Part shown: piece after piece, positions 45,801-57,147 of the stretch
How the letters are laid out: each line of letters starts with the position of its first letter
Position numbering within the stretch: the first letter of the stretch is position 1
From: Streptococcus oralis
Lineage (GTDB): Bacteria; Bacillota; Bacilli; Lactobacillales; Streptococcaceae
Assembly (NCBI RefSeq): GCF_019334565.1
Contig: NZ_CP079724.1
Coordinates: forward strand, 1,013,001 to 1,077,000
Length of the DNA: 64,000 bases
Reading direction: 5' to 3'
Notes under the pieces: generated by a model
Seen by the model: only the letters and a program-made list of their open reading frames with translations
What the model was told of the DNA's origin: nothing
The model's database searches: none
Program-made: the position numbers and the translations under genes

Positions 45801-46346
45801 CTATTTCTTTTGTAGTTCCCAGTACTGGATAGCCATAATGGTCTTGGCATCACAGATATGACCTGACTGGATCAGGTTCTTGGCTTCCTCTAGGCTTACT
45901 TCTAAAACTTCCAAAGTTTCAGCATCATCTTGTGGGCGAGGATTTTCCACCTTGACCAAATCACTACCGAGGTAGAGTTTTAGTTTTTCATTACAAAATC
46001 CAATCGCAGAATAGAAATCGTACAACAGTTCTAACTTAGCTGTGTAGGCAACTTCTTCTTCCAATTCACGAAGGGCCGCCGCCATTGGATCAGCATTTTC
46101 ACCAACTTCAAGTTTACCTGCAGGAATCTCATAAGAAACCGCCTCGATAGCCTTTCGGTATTGCTTAACGAGAACGATTTTGTCCTCCGCTGTCACAGCT
46201 AGAACACAAACAGCTCCATTGTGAAAAATCAAATCACGTTGGGCAGTACCCTTTCCTTCTGGCAGTTCCACCTGATCTTGAACTAGTTTGAAAATAGGAC
46301 CTTGATAGATTTCCTTCCGACTAATCGTTTTTTCTTCAAATTCCAT
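45801..46346 (-). CDS. nudF: ADP-ribose pyrophosphatase (Nudix hydrolase)
   Basis: The 181-residue Nudix enzyme hydrolyses ADP-ribose and related nucleotide sugars. The Nudix box is [22 protein letters not shown], with a two-residue extension compared with the textbook spacing but an intact REEE-type metal helix. It is cotranscribed 9 bp after glmU. Confidence 0.93.
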   Translation of the reverse strand: MEFEEKTISRKEIYQGPIFKLVQDQVELPEGKGTAQRDLIFHNGAVCVLAVTAEDKIVLVKQYRKAIEAVSYEIPAGKLEVGENADPMAAALRELEEEVAYTAKLELLYDFYSAIGFCNEKLKLYLGSDLVKVENPRPQDDAETLEVLEVSLEEAKNLIQSGHICDAKTIMAIQYWELQKK

Positions 46347-46355
46347 GACAAACTC

Positions 46356-47750
<1,395 letters not shown>

Positions 47751-47853
47751 CTAGAAATTCCCTTATATTATACCATAATTTAGTTTCTTAGGAGTAAACA
47801 AACAGAGAAATAGGGAAAAGACGCTCATATATTCACTTTTTCCGATGTTTTCT

Positions 47854-47882
47854 TTGATTTTTTTATCTATTTACGTTAAACT
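47854..47882 (+). promoter_or_regulatory. Promoter of the GH25 lysozyme gene
   Basis: TTGATT (47854-47859) and TAAACT (47877-47882) are 17 bp apart. The predicted start falls at 47889-47891, on or just before the ATG. Confidence 0.7.
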
Positions 47883-47890
47883 ATTTAAAT

Positions 47891-48691
47891 ATGAGAAAAA
47901 AGATTCATCCAGCTATTATTTTTACTTTATTTACTATATTTATAGCTATTTTGATCCTCAATAGACCAACTTATGAAGACCATCCTGTCAAGTCAAAACC
48001 CAATGCAATCCAGGTTGAAAATCAGGCCTTGCATAATCTTGACAAACCTATTATTGACGTCTCTGGCTGGCAAAGACCTGAGGAAATCAACTACGATACC
48101 TTATCTCAAAATATTTCAGGTGTTATTGTTCGCGTCCACAATGGGGCTCAACATACTGAAAAAAATGATGCCGCTTATGCCAATGGTATTGATAAAGCCT
48201 ATAAAAGTCATATTACAGAATTTCAAAAGCGTAATGTCCCAGTTGGAGTCTATGCCTATCTAGCTAGCCCCAGCAAGGAAGAAATGGAAAAAGCCGCTGA
48301 AGTTTTCTATAATGCTGCTTCTCCATACAACCCTAGTTACTATTGGCTCGATGTTGAAGAAAAAACAATGTCCGATATGAACGAAGGTGTTGAGGCCTTT
48401 CGTGCTAAACTGGAATCTTTAGGTGCTAAAAACATCGGCATCTATATTGGAGTTTACTTCATGCAAGAACACAGTATCAATACAGATAAGTTTACTGCTA
48501 TTTGGATTCCTTCCTACGGGACAGACTCTGGTTACTTTGAAACAACACCCAATACCAGTTTAGACTACGACCTCCATCAGTATACTTCAAAAGGAAGAAT
48601 TGCTGGATTTGAGCATCATTTAGATATTAATCTCATTTCTACCTTGAAGGAAAAAGAAGAAACCTTCAGAAAACTATTTTTAAGACCATAA
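47891..48691 (+). CDS. GH25-family muramidase (lysozyme), membrane-anchored
   Basis: The 266-residue protein has an N-terminal signal-anchor (about residues 7-24), and a GH25 domain from about residue 50 to the end: IIDVSGWQRPEE with the active-site aspartate, YYWLDVEEK with the DxE pair, and YDLHQYTSKGRIAGF. It lacks choline-binding repeats or SH3b modules, so it is probably tethered to the membrane rather than secreted and bound to the wall. No ribosome-binding site precedes the ATG at 47891, and the promoter places the start site there, so it may be leaderless. Confidence 0.9.
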   Translation: MRKKIHPAIIFTLFTIFIAILILNRPTYEDHPVKSKPNAIQVENQALHNLDKPIIDVSGWQRPEEINYDTLSQNISGVIVRVHNGAQHTEKNDAAYANGIDKAYKSHITEFQKRNVPVGVYAYLASPSKEEMEKAAEVFYNAASPYNPSYYWLDVEEKTMSDMNEGVEAFRAKLESLGAKNIGIYIGVYFMQEHSINTDKFTAIWIPSYGTDSGYFETTPNTSLDYDLHQYTSKGRIAGFEHHLDINLISTLKEKEETFRKLFLRP

Positions 48692-48728
48692 GACAAGTGA
48701 AATTGCTCTCTTTTCCACTTGTCTTTTT
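48690..48728 (+). terminator. Terminator of the GH25 gene
   Basis: AAGACAAGTG (48690-48699) pairs with CACTTGTCTT (48716-48725), followed by T-rich sequence. Confidence 0.85.
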
Positions 48729-48793
48729 ATTTTCTTCTCGTCTGTGTTATAATTAATTGAATAGAGAAAGAATTTTATGAAATTGAGGATTTT

Positions 48794-49639
48794 ATGATGT
48801 TTTCATGGATTGCAAGAGTTATTAAAGGAATCGTCATCGCCTTAGGATTTATCCTACCAGGAATTTCTGGCGGTGTTTTAGCAGCTATTTTGGGAATTTA
48901 CGAGCGAATGATTAGCTTTCTGGCTCATCCCTTTAAGGATTTTAAAAATAATGTCCTATACTTTATCCCAGTAGCAATCGGGATGTTGCTAGGCATTGGT
49001 TTGTTTTCTTATCCAATCGAGTATCTGCTTGAAAATTACCAAGTATATGTTTTATGGAGTTTTGCTGGAGCTATCATCGGTACGGTTCCTAGCCTCCTTA
49101 AAGAATCTACTCGAGAATCTGATCGTGACAAGATTGACCTAGTCTGGTTCTGGACTACCTTTATCCTTTCAGGCCTAGGGCTCTACGCGCTAAACTTTGT
49201 TGTTGGTTCTCTCAGTGCTAGTTTCGCTAGTTTTATCTTAGCGGGTGCTCTTTTAGCTCTAGGTGTCTTGGTGCCTGGTTTAAGTCCGTCAAATCTACTC
49301 TTGATTTTAGGGCTGTACGCTCCAATGCTAACTGGTTTTAAGACCTTTGATTTATTCGGTACTTTCCTTCCTATCGGAATTGGTGCAGGTGCAACTCTTA
49401 TTATCTTTTCAAAATTAATGGACCATGCCTTAAACAACCACCACTCCCGTGTTTATCACTTTATTATTGGAATTGTGCTATCAAGCACCCTCTTGATTTT
49501 GATTCCAAATGCTGGAAGTGCTGAAAGTATCCAATACACTGGACTTTCTATCGTGAGTTATGTTCTCATCGCCTTCTTCTTTGCACTTGGCATTTGGCTT
49601 GGTATCTGGATGAGTCAATTGGAGGATAAGTATAAATAA
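48794..49639 (+). CDS. DUF368 membrane protein (PopT-type undecaprenyl-phosphate translocase)
   Basis: The 281-residue membrane protein has about eight hydrophobic segments and two related halves, each with a PGISGG-like or PGLSPSN-like re-entrant motif (LGFILPGISGGVLAAILGIYE and LVPGLSPSNLLLILGLY). DUF368 proteins have recently been proposed to return undecaprenyl phosphate across the membrane for reuse in wall synthesis. The stop codon overlaps the next start (TAATG). Confidence 0.85.
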   Translation: MMFSWIARVIKGIVIALGFILPGISGGVLAAILGIYERMISFLAHPFKDFKNNVLYFIPVAIGMLLGIGLFSYPIEYLLENYQVYVLWSFAGAIIGTVPSLLKESTRESDRDKIDLVWFWTTFILSGLGLYALNFVVGSLSASFASFILAGALLALGVLVPGLSPSNLLLILGLYAPMLTGFKTFDLFGTFLPIGIGAGATLIIFSKLMDHALNNHHSRVYHFIIGIVLSSTLLILIPNAGSAESIQYTGLSIVSYVLIAFFFALGIWLGIWMSQLEDKYK

Positions 49640-50121
49640 TGGCAAAAAAAGTAAAGATTAAAAAAACTCTTGTCGAGCAAATTTTAACCAAAGCAGGAAT
49701 TGAGCACACAGGGATTCAAATCAATGCGCTTGAGGGAGAACTTCCTTCGGAATATGATCGAACACATATCTTTAAAACCTTGGCTCTGCTGGGTGATAAG
49801 ACGGGGCCAATCATCGGAATCGTTCCCATAACAGAACACCTCGCTGAGAAAAAACTAGCAAAGGTTTCTGGTAATAAAAAAGTGAGCATGATTCCACAAA
49901 AAGACCTAGAAAAAACGACAGGCTATATTCATGGGGCTAATAACCCCGTCGGCATTCGCCAAAAACACAATTATCCTATTTTTATTGATCAGACTGCTTT
50001 GGATTTAGACCAAATGATTGTCTCTGCTGGAGAAGTCGGGCACAGTATCATAATCCGACCTCAAGACTTAGCCAGCTTTGTAAAAGCAGATTTTGCTGAC
50101 ATCTTGGAGGAAAACAACTGA
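49639..50121 (+). CDS. ybaK: YbaK/EbsC-type Cys-tRNA(Pro) deacylase
   Basis: The 160-residue protein edits Cys mischarged on tRNA-Pro. It shows KKTLVEQIL, HIFKTLALLGDK with the conserved lysine, KKVSMIPQKDLEKTTGYIHGANNPVG and the GEVGHSIIIRP end. Start and stop codons overlap with the genes on both sides (TAATG, TGATG), so the three are one translationally coupled unit. Confidence 0.93.
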   Translation: MAKKVKIKKTLVEQILTKAGIEHTGIQINALEGELPSEYDRTHIFKTLALLGDKTGPIIGIVPITEHLAEKKLAKVSGNKKVSMIPQKDLEKTTGYIHGANNPVGIRQKHNYPIFIDQTALDLDQMIVSAGEVGHSIIIRPQDLASFVKADFADILEENN

Positions 50122-50744
50122 TGAAACTCTATTTTGTCCGTCATGGTCGGACTGTCTGGAATCTTGAAGGACGTTTTCAAGGTGCTAGCGGCGACTCTCC
50201 CCTTCTTCCAGAGTCCATTGACGTTTTAAAACAACTGGGTCAACATCTCAAGGAAATCCATTTTGATACGATTTATTCTAGTGATTTACCCAGAGCGGTC
50301 AAATCTGCTGAAATTATCCAGAGTCAACTCCAATCCCCTTGTCCTTTAAAAAGCATTCCTGACCTGCGTGAATGGCATCTTGGGAAACTTGAAGGTTTAA
50401 AAATCACAACTCTCAATGCCATCTACCCACAACAAATCAAGGCCTTTCGCTCTAATCTGGCTCAGTTTGATACGAGGATGTTTGAAGCCGAATCTCTCTA
50501 CTCTACGACTCAGCGAACCATTCAGTTTATCAAATCTCTGAAAGAAAGCCCGGCTGAAAGAATTTTGATTGTCGGGCATGGGGCAAATCTCACTGCTAGC
50601 CTACGCACTCTCTTAGGCTATAAAGAGGCTCACCTTCGCAAAGATGGAGGCTTGGCCAATGCTAGTCTGACAGTTTTAGAGACCGATGATTTTGAAACCT
50701 TCACTCTGGAAAGATGGAATGACACTTCCTATCAAGAAAAATAA
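50121..50744 (+). CDS. Histidine phosphatase family protein (phosphoglycerate-mutase-like)
   Basis: The 207-residue protein has the catalytic RHGRTVWN motif at residues 7-14 and the second histidine in IVGHGANL, with SSDLPRAVKSAEII between. The family removes phosphate from small molecules or proteins; the substrate is unknown. The operon with DUF368 hints at a link to envelope or lipid-phosphate metabolism but does not show it. Confidence 0.88.
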   Translation: MKLYFVRHGRTVWNLEGRFQGASGDSPLLPESIDVLKQLGQHLKEIHFDTIYSSDLPRAVKSAEIIQSQLQSPCPLKSIPDLREWHLGKLEGLKITTLNAIYPQQIKAFRSNLAQFDTRMFEAESLYSTTQRTIQFIKSLKESPAERILIVGHGANLTASLRTLLGYKEAHLRKDGGLANASLTVLETDDFETFTLERWNDTSYQEK

Positions 50745-50746
50745 TG

Positions 50747-50777
50747 GAACTTGATCTTAATAGTCAAGTTCTTTTTA
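50747..50777 (+). terminator. Terminator after the histidine phosphatase gene
   Basis: GAACTTGA and TCAAGTTC arms with a 9-nt loop are followed by T5. A TGA-TAAAAT element (50815-50823) beyond it probably drives lysS. Confidence 0.85.
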
Positions 50778-50873
50778 GTTTTCAAAGAATATCCGTGAAT
50801 TTCTCTGCTATTTATGATAAAATGGGAGTATCGCAAAAAATGACTCATCGTATCAAATTTTGAGTAAAATTAG

Positions 50874-52372
<1,499 letters not shown>

Positions 52373-52373
<1 letters not shown>

Positions 52374-52524
52374 TACTTTTCGAAAATCTCTTCAAACCAC
52401 GTCAGCGTTACCTTGCCGTAGATATATGTTCCTGACTTTGTCAGTCTTATCTACAACCTCAAAACAGTGTTTTGAGCAGCCTGCGGCTAGCTTCCTAGTT
52501 TGCTCTTTGATTTTTATTGAGTAT
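52373..52524 (+). repeat. BOX element (boxA-boxB-boxC)
   Basis: A complete BOX repeat of about 152 bp is recognised. It begins ATACTTTTCGAAAATCTC, carries the boxA core CGTCAGCGTTACCTTGCCGTAG (close to the classic BOX-A1R primer site), continues through a boxB-type dyad near 52424-52450, and ends with boxC GCGGCTAGCTTCCTAG and ATTGAGTAT. The termini are imperfect inverted repeats. BOX elements are dispersed, non-coding, RNA-forming repeats of pneumococcus and related mitis-group species. The repeat is inserted directly at the lysS stop codon. Confidence 0.93.
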
Positions 52525-52534
52525 AAACTCTTAT

Positions 52535-52562
52535 CCTCTGGTACTTGCCAGAGGTTTTTTTG
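52535..52562 (+). terminator. lysS terminator
   Basis: CCTCTGG and CCAGAGG with a 6-nt loop are followed by T7, after the BOX element. Confidence 0.9.
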
Positions 52563-52563
52563 A

Positions 52564-52602
52564 TAAAAAAAAAAGAGACTGAGGAAAAACTCAATCTCTT
52601 TT
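52564..52602 (-). terminator. Terminator of the amino-acid ABC operon
   Basis: AAGAGA-TGAG and CTCA-TCTCTT arms with a 5-nt loop are followed on the minus strand by T10. Confidence 0.88.
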
Positions 52603-52603
52603 C

Positions 52604-53443
52604 TTATTCTTGATTTTTAACTTGACTAGTGGCTACATCTTCGCCAAACCACTTCTGGCTGATTTCCTGGAATTTTCCTTCTTGGTATAGTGAGATAAAG
52701 GCTTGGTTCAAGGCATTTAGCAAAGTTTTATCAGCAGGTCTAACACCCACTGCAAAAGCTTCACTTTCAAATCCAGCTGAAAAGACATTGTAGTCACTTA
52801 ATATCCCTTCAGACTGGAGATAATAATTAGCATATACTCGGTCAATCAACAAAGCATCAATCCGATCATTTTTTAAATCAATCAAGGCTTCATTGAAACT
52901 TTGGTATTGATTGGCCTTCTGGTCTTTCACTCGATTCTTGAGTAGTTCAGGTTGTCCTTCAAAATTCAAATAGCCAGAAGATCCTGCCTGGGCCCCTAAA
53001 ACTTTGTCAGTCATATCCTGAATTGAGTGGATATTTTGAGACTTTTTAGAGACCAAAACTTGTTGATTTTCCATGTAAGGAATGGTAAAAGCAACCTTCT
53101 CTTTCCGTTCATCTGTAGCTGTATAGCCATTCCAGATGGCATCAATGGTACCATTTTGTAATTCGGTTTCTTTCATATCCCAGTCGATAGGTTGAAATTT
53201 AATCTGAATTCCTAGCTTTTCAGAAACAGCTTGGGCTAGGTCAATATCAAAACCTGCATACTGGCCATTCTTTTCCTCAAATCCCATGGGAACAAAGGTA
53301 TTGTCAAAGCCAATGGTAATGCTTCCCTGTTTTTGATATTTGGCCCAATTATCCTGATTTGGATCACTTGCCTTCTGAGTACAAGCCGTCAGGAAGAAGC
53401 TAAAGAACAGAGCAAGTACAAGGGCAATTTTCTTTCTCTTCAT
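52604..53443 (-). CDS. Polar amino-acid ABC transporter, substrate-binding lipoprotein
   Basis: The 279-residue lipoprotein has a lipobox FLTAC and a bilobed periplasmic-binding-protein (SBP_bac_3) fold: ITIGFDNTFVPMGFEEKNGQYAGFDIDLAQAV, then DAIWNGYTATDERKEKVAFTIPY. It binds a polar amino acid, likely glutamine or an acidic/basic one; sequence alone does not decide. ATG at 53443 lies 5 nt after AGGAGG. It is the third gene of a permease-ATPase-SBP operon. Confidence 0.9.
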   Translation of the reverse strand: MKRKKIALVLALFFSFFLTACTQKASDPNQDNWAKYQKQGSITIGFDNTFVPMGFEEKNGQYAGFDIDLAQAVSEKLGIQIKFQPIDWDMKETELQNGTIDAIWNGYTATDERKEKVAFTIPYMENQQVLVSKKSQNIHSIQDMTDKVLGAQAGSSGYLNFEGQPELLKNRVKDQKANQYQSFNEALIDLKNDRIDALLIDRVYANYYLQSEGILSDYNVFSAGFESEAFAVGVRPADKTLLNALNQAFISLYQEGKFQEISQKWFGEDVATSQVKNQE

Positions 53444-53458
53444 AGGCACCTCCTAGTC

Positions 53459-54088
53459 CTACTTTGGATCAACCTTAAGGATCTGATCAGCAATATTTTC
53501 CGCAAACTGAAGATCGTGAGTCACAACAATCTGAGTCATCCCACGCTCTTTATTTTGAAGGATAAGTTTTTCTACTTCTAATCGCAATTCTGGGTCTAAG
53601 GCTGATGTAGGCTCATCATATCCAATAATTTCTGGGTTTATCATCATAGCGCGTGCTAAGGCCACCCGTTGTTTTTGTCCACCTGAAAGTGAGAAAGGGA
53701 AGGCATCTGCATGCCCAGCTAACCCAAGTTGTTCTAACAAACCACGCGCCTTCTTCTCAGCAATTTCCTTCTCCATGCTCATCGTTTTTATGGGCGACAA
53801 GGTTAAGTTATCTAGAACTGACAAATGCGGAAAGAGTTGAAAATCTTGGAAAACAAATCCTAGAAGATTGCGCTTTTCTAGTTCGTCTATAGCTAGCGAT
53901 ACGCCGTTATAGTAGATTTCCCCAGAATCAATGGTTTCCAATCCAGCTAGCATACGTAACAAGGTGGTCTTGCCTCCTCCTGATGGACCTACGATTGCGA
54001 GGATTTGCTTTTCAGGAATAGATAGGCTAAAGTTGGTTAAGATTTGTTTGCCAGCAAAGGCCTTGTTGATGTTTCGTAATTCTAACAT
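53459..54088 (-). CDS. Polar amino-acid ABC transporter, ATP-binding protein
   Basis: The 209-residue ATPase has Walker A (GPSGGGKTTLL), Q-loop (FVFQDFQLFPHL), ABC signature (LSGGQKQRVALARA), Walker B (IIGYDEPTSALDP) and H-loop (VVTHDL). It is shorter than the 240-250 residues typical of GlnQ, ending soon after the H-loop, but all catalytic motifs are there. The start MLELRNINKAF at 54088 is chosen; longer frames run into the permease gene. Confidence 0.94.
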   Translation of the reverse strand: MLELRNINKAFAGKQILTNFSLSIPEKQILAIVGPSGGGKTTLLRMLAGLETIDSGEIYYNGVSLAIDELEKRNLLGFVFQDFQLFPHLSVLDNLTLSPIKTMSMEKEIAEKKARGLLEQLGLAGHADAFPFSLSGGQKQRVALARAMMINPEIIGYDEPTSALDPELRLEVEKLILQNKERGMTQIVVTHDLQFAENIADQILKVDPK

Positions 54089-54098
54089 AGCAATCCTC

Positions 54099-54740
54099 CT
54101 ATCTGTAATAACTGTACTTCTTCTCAAGTTTTTTCGCTACAATAGTTACGAGACCAATCATAATCAAATAAATCGCTCCAGCTAAAAACATAGGAACAAG
54201 ACTGGCGTCTCGATTGGCTGCTGTCCGACTAGCTAAAATCAAATCTGAGATCCCAAGGGCATAAACCAAAGAAGTATCCTTGACCAAACTCATAATTTCA
54301 TTAAAAACACTCGGTAAGACAATCTTTGTCACTTGAGGAAGGATGATATAGCGAACTGTAGCAAAGGGGCTAAATTTTAACACTTTTGCAGCCTCATACT
54401 GCCCTTTAGGAATGGTTTCAATCCCACCACGAAAGATTTCAGCAAAGTAGGCTGCATAGTTCAATACAAAAGCGATCACAGCAGCAGGCAAACGATCTAA
54501 ACGTATCCCAATGCTAGGGAGAACATAGTAAATAAAGATTAATTGCAAGAGCAAGGGAGTTCCTCGCATCACCCAAATATAAAGGTCAATCAGATAATGG
54601 AGGGGTTTCCAGCGGACTTGTAAAGCAAAGGCAACGACAATACCTAAAGGAATTGAAAAGATCAAGACCAGAGCAAAGACTTGAAGAGTCATACTTGCAC
54701 CGTTCAATAAACTTGGTAATATCTCAAACATATAAGACAT
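54099..54740 (-). CDS. Polar amino-acid ABC transporter, permease
   Basis: The 213-residue permease has five membrane segments and the cytoplasmic EAA loop (YEAAKVLKFSPFATVRYIILPQ). It also has VMRGTPLLLQLIF, the polar-amino-acid permease signature. The start MSYMFEILPSLLNG follows GGAGG. It is the first gene of the operon, from an extended -10 TGC-TATAAT (54769-54777). Confidence 0.93.
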   Translation of the reverse strand: MSYMFEILPSLLNGASMTLQVFALVLIFSIPLGIVVAFALQVRWKPLHYLIDLYIWVMRGTPLLLQLIFIYYVLPSIGIRLDRLPAAVIAFVLNYAAYFAEIFRGGIETIPKGQYEAAKVLKFSPFATVRYIILPQVTKIVLPSVFNEIMSLVKDTSLVYALGISDLILASRTAANRDASLVPMFLAGAIYLIMIGLVTIVAKKLEKKYSYYR

Positions 54741-54768
54741 ACTGCACCTCCTAAAAATTATTGTTCCT

Positions 54769-54796
54769 ATTATAGCATAAATAAACAATTTAGCAA
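54769..54796 (-). promoter_or_regulatory. Promoter of the amino-acid ABC operon
   Basis: TTGCTA (54791-54796) and TATAAT (54769-54774), extended by TGC, with 16-bp spacing. In the rest of the 309-bp gap to 55050 I see only an unpaired AT-rich stretch and a GATGCC..GGCATC hairpin at 55012-55031. Confidence 0.72.
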
Positions 54797-55049
54797 GGGT
54801 TTTTGTAAAAAAATTCTATAATTCTTGAACTATACACCTTTATCTATGAAATAAGAGCGAAATATCATCTTGAATAATTCGAAGAATTATAAAAATTTCA
54901 TTGATACAGAACTCGTTTACCCTCATTCACTTCATACCTCTAGAGATATAAAAAAAGAACCACTTTATAAGAATAGTATCATTTCTACTATCCATACAAG
55001 TGACTCTTTGATGATGCCATAGCAAAGGCATCAAGATTTTTCAACTAGA

Positions 55050-56849
55050 TTATTTAACTTTTTTGAAACGGAATAAAAGAATGGAACCAAATGCAAGTAC
55101 TACTCCTACAACAGTAAGCAACATAGTCATTTCAGAAGTACCAGTATTTGGTAGTTCTTTAGTTTCTCCTGGTTGTTTAGGTTTGTCATCAGAAGATCCT
55201 GGAGTCTCAGCAGCATAAGTATTTGTGATGGTTGGATTATTGCCTGTAACTTTTGCTACAAGTTTACCTTGACCATTGTCTGCAACTTTTACTGTTACTG
55301 TATAAGCATTTTTATCATAAGTTACACCAGCTTCACCACCATCTTTTTCAGTGATAGTATACGTGTGAGTTCCTGCAGTAGTGTATTCAATTGCTGGGAA
55401 AGCAACTGTTCCGTCTGCAGCATTCTTAGCTGTAGCTACAAGTTTGTCGCCTTCTTTCAATTCAAATTCATATTTATCTGCCTCAAGAGTTTTACCATTT
55501 AGGACTTTTTTAGCAGTAATTGAAGTTGTTGCAGATTTAGCAGAATACGAATTTACAAAAACTTTATTGTCATATTTAACACTTGCAAACTTCTCACCAT
55601 AAACATCTGTTACAGTAACTTCTGCGTTAATAGTCTTATCATCGTAAGCAAAACCTGGTTTTTGATCATTAACTTCTTTGATCTGATACTTATAAGTACC
55701 CACTGTAGAGAATTTAACGGCTTTAAATTTCACTTTGCCATCTTTATCATTCTTAACAGTTTCCACAACTGATCCGTTTGGATCAAGTAGTTGGAAGCTA
55801 AATTCTTCAGCAGCTAAGTCTTTTCCTTTTAACTGCTTAGAAACCTCAAATGAAACTTCTGTAGAACGTGAACCTGAACTAATACCTTCAGTTGTGGTTA
55901 ATGGTGCAAAACCTTCTACATCAAAGTTTTCAGTCGAAGTCGTAATTTTAACGTTATTGAAAGCTTTCTTTGTTGTATTATCAACTGGAGCTGTGATACG
56001 AGTCTTATAAACTACATACAAACCTTGGTTGGTTAGATCACCATTACCATTTGGAGTAATAGTGAAGCGATTAGAATCTTGAACAACAATGTGACTTGGA
56101 TTCAAAAGAGGATGATGCTCATCCTTACCCCATTCAGTAAAGTAGTAACCTGTAATCTCACTAGCTAATACTTGTCCTTCAGGGATTGTATCTTGAATCG
56201 AAACGCCTTCATAAGGATTAGCATATTTGTTTACGCGAATATACCAATTAATATAATTTGGATCGTTCGTATCTTGAACTCCCCATTTAGTAAATCCTGT
56301 TGGATCCTCATCTGGAACAATACGAGTCAAATTGTATACTCCTGCTCCAGGAATATCGATTGGATACGACTTATTGAGTTCAACATTATCAGCCCATACA
56401 ACCGTAAATAAGGCCGAAATTTGTTTCTCTTCAGGTAAGTTAGCAAAATAATCTTCGTTACTTACCGTTACAGTCGCTGTATTTGCAGACTTATTTGTCG
56501 TTAATTCAGCAACCTTAGTGACTCCATCGTTACCAAAGATTTCAGTAGTTGAATCTGATTCAATTTTGAATTCATTTGGAACTTTATAAACCATAAAGTC
56601 ACCATTCTTCAACGTTGTTGAGTTGTCGAATTTGTAAGTGGTTTGAAGGTAAAATTTCCCTTCACCATACTCTGCACCGTCAACTAACTTATTATTGTTA
56701 ATTGTCGGTACTGTCGTTAGCGTATAGCTACTAGATGGTAGTTCAGCAGCTTTAACCACATTGCTAGTTCTTAGTACTGGGATAAATACTGAAGCTACTA
56801 ACAATAGCGCCATGAATGCATGAGAAAGTTTTTTATTAATCTTTTTCAC
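55050..56849 (-). CDS. LPXTG-anchored surface protein with pilin isopeptide-type domains
   Basis: The 599-residue protein has a signal peptide (cleaved near residue 34-35), an N-terminal adhesin-like region (about 38-325, Ig-like collagen-binding type: YKFDNSTTLKNGDFMVYKVP, FTKWG..NWYIRVNKY), and two FctA/Spy0128-type pilin isopeptide domains (about 331-437 and 441-545). Candidate bond-forming sets are Lys338/Glu392/Asn433 and Lys447 or 448/Glu501/Asn543. It ends in LPNTG (566-570), a membrane helix and FKKVK. It is probably a monomeric, wall-bound adhesin; no sortase gene is nearby. The start is GTG at 56847-56849, 8 nt after AGGAGG; an ATG 5 nt upstream is immediately followed by a stop. 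Confidence 0.9.
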   Translation of the reverse strand: MKKINKKLSHAFMALLLVASVFIPVLRTSNVVKAAELPSSSYTLTTVPTINNNKLVDGAEYGEGKFYLQTTYKFDNSTTLKNGDFMVYKVPNEFKIESDSTTEIFGNDGVTKVAELTTNKSANTATVTVSNEDYFANLPEEKQISALFTVVWADNVELNKSYPIDIPGAGVYNLTRIVPDEDPTGFTKWGVQDTNDPNYINWYIRVNKYANPYEGVSIQDTIPEGQVLASEITGYYFTEWGKDEHHPLLNPSHIVVQDSNRFTITPNGNGDLTNQGLYVVYKTRITAPVDNTTKKAFNNVKITTSTENFDVEGFAPLTTTEGISSGSRSTEVSFEVSKQLKGKDLAAEEFSFQLLDPNGSVVETVKNDKDGKVKFKAVKFSTVGTYKYQIKEVNDQKPGFAYDDKTINAEVTVTDVYGEKFASVKYDNKVFVNSYSAKSATTSITAKKVLNGKTLEADKYEFELKEGDKLVATAKNAADGTVAFPAIEYTTAGTHTYTITEKDGGEAGVTYDKNAYTVTVKVADNGQGKLVAKVTGNNPTITNTYAAETPGSSDDKPKQPGETKELPNTGTSEMTMLLTVVGVVLAFGSILLFRFKKVK

Positions 56850-56893
56850 AACATTTGCCTCCTTTATTTTTGGGGATAGATCCCCTATTTATT

Positions 56894-56921
56894 ATTATAT
56901 ATTCTTATATAAATTTGTCAA
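56894..56921 (-). promoter_or_regulatory. Promoter of the LPXTG protein gene
   Basis: TTGACA (56916-56921) and TATAAT (56894-56899) with 16-bp spacing. A GGGGAT..ATCCCC hairpin (56869-56883) lies in the leader. Confidence 0.85.
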
Positions 56922-57057
56922 GTATTTCATAGTAGTTCGATGTTCAAATCATACCTTTAAACTCTTATTTTATAGGGTGTAGCAGGCTTTCATCGTTCAA
57001 AACTTCATCTAAATTGGCTATAAGAAATTCTAACATTTATATTATATTAGTAAATTA

Positions 57058-57087
57058 GTAAAAAAGAAAAGACCTCTGAGGTCTTTC
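57058..57087 (-). terminator. Terminator of the TPR gene
   Basis: AAAGACCTC and GAGGTCTTT arms (57068-57086) are followed by a T-rich run on the minus strand. Confidence 0.88.
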
Positions 57088-57147
57088 AAATCATTCATTT
57101 AAAGTCATTCGTTTCTGTTAATAAAATTTTACAAAAAATAGAAATCT

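Noticed and set aside
45801..46346. Defective Nudix box in NudF
   Set aside because: The two-residue extension appears, from memory, also in pneumococcal NudF, and the metal-binding helix is intact.
55012..55031. GATGCC..GGCATC hairpin as terminator of the LPXTG gene
   Set aside because: A good stem but no T-run after it on the minus strand.
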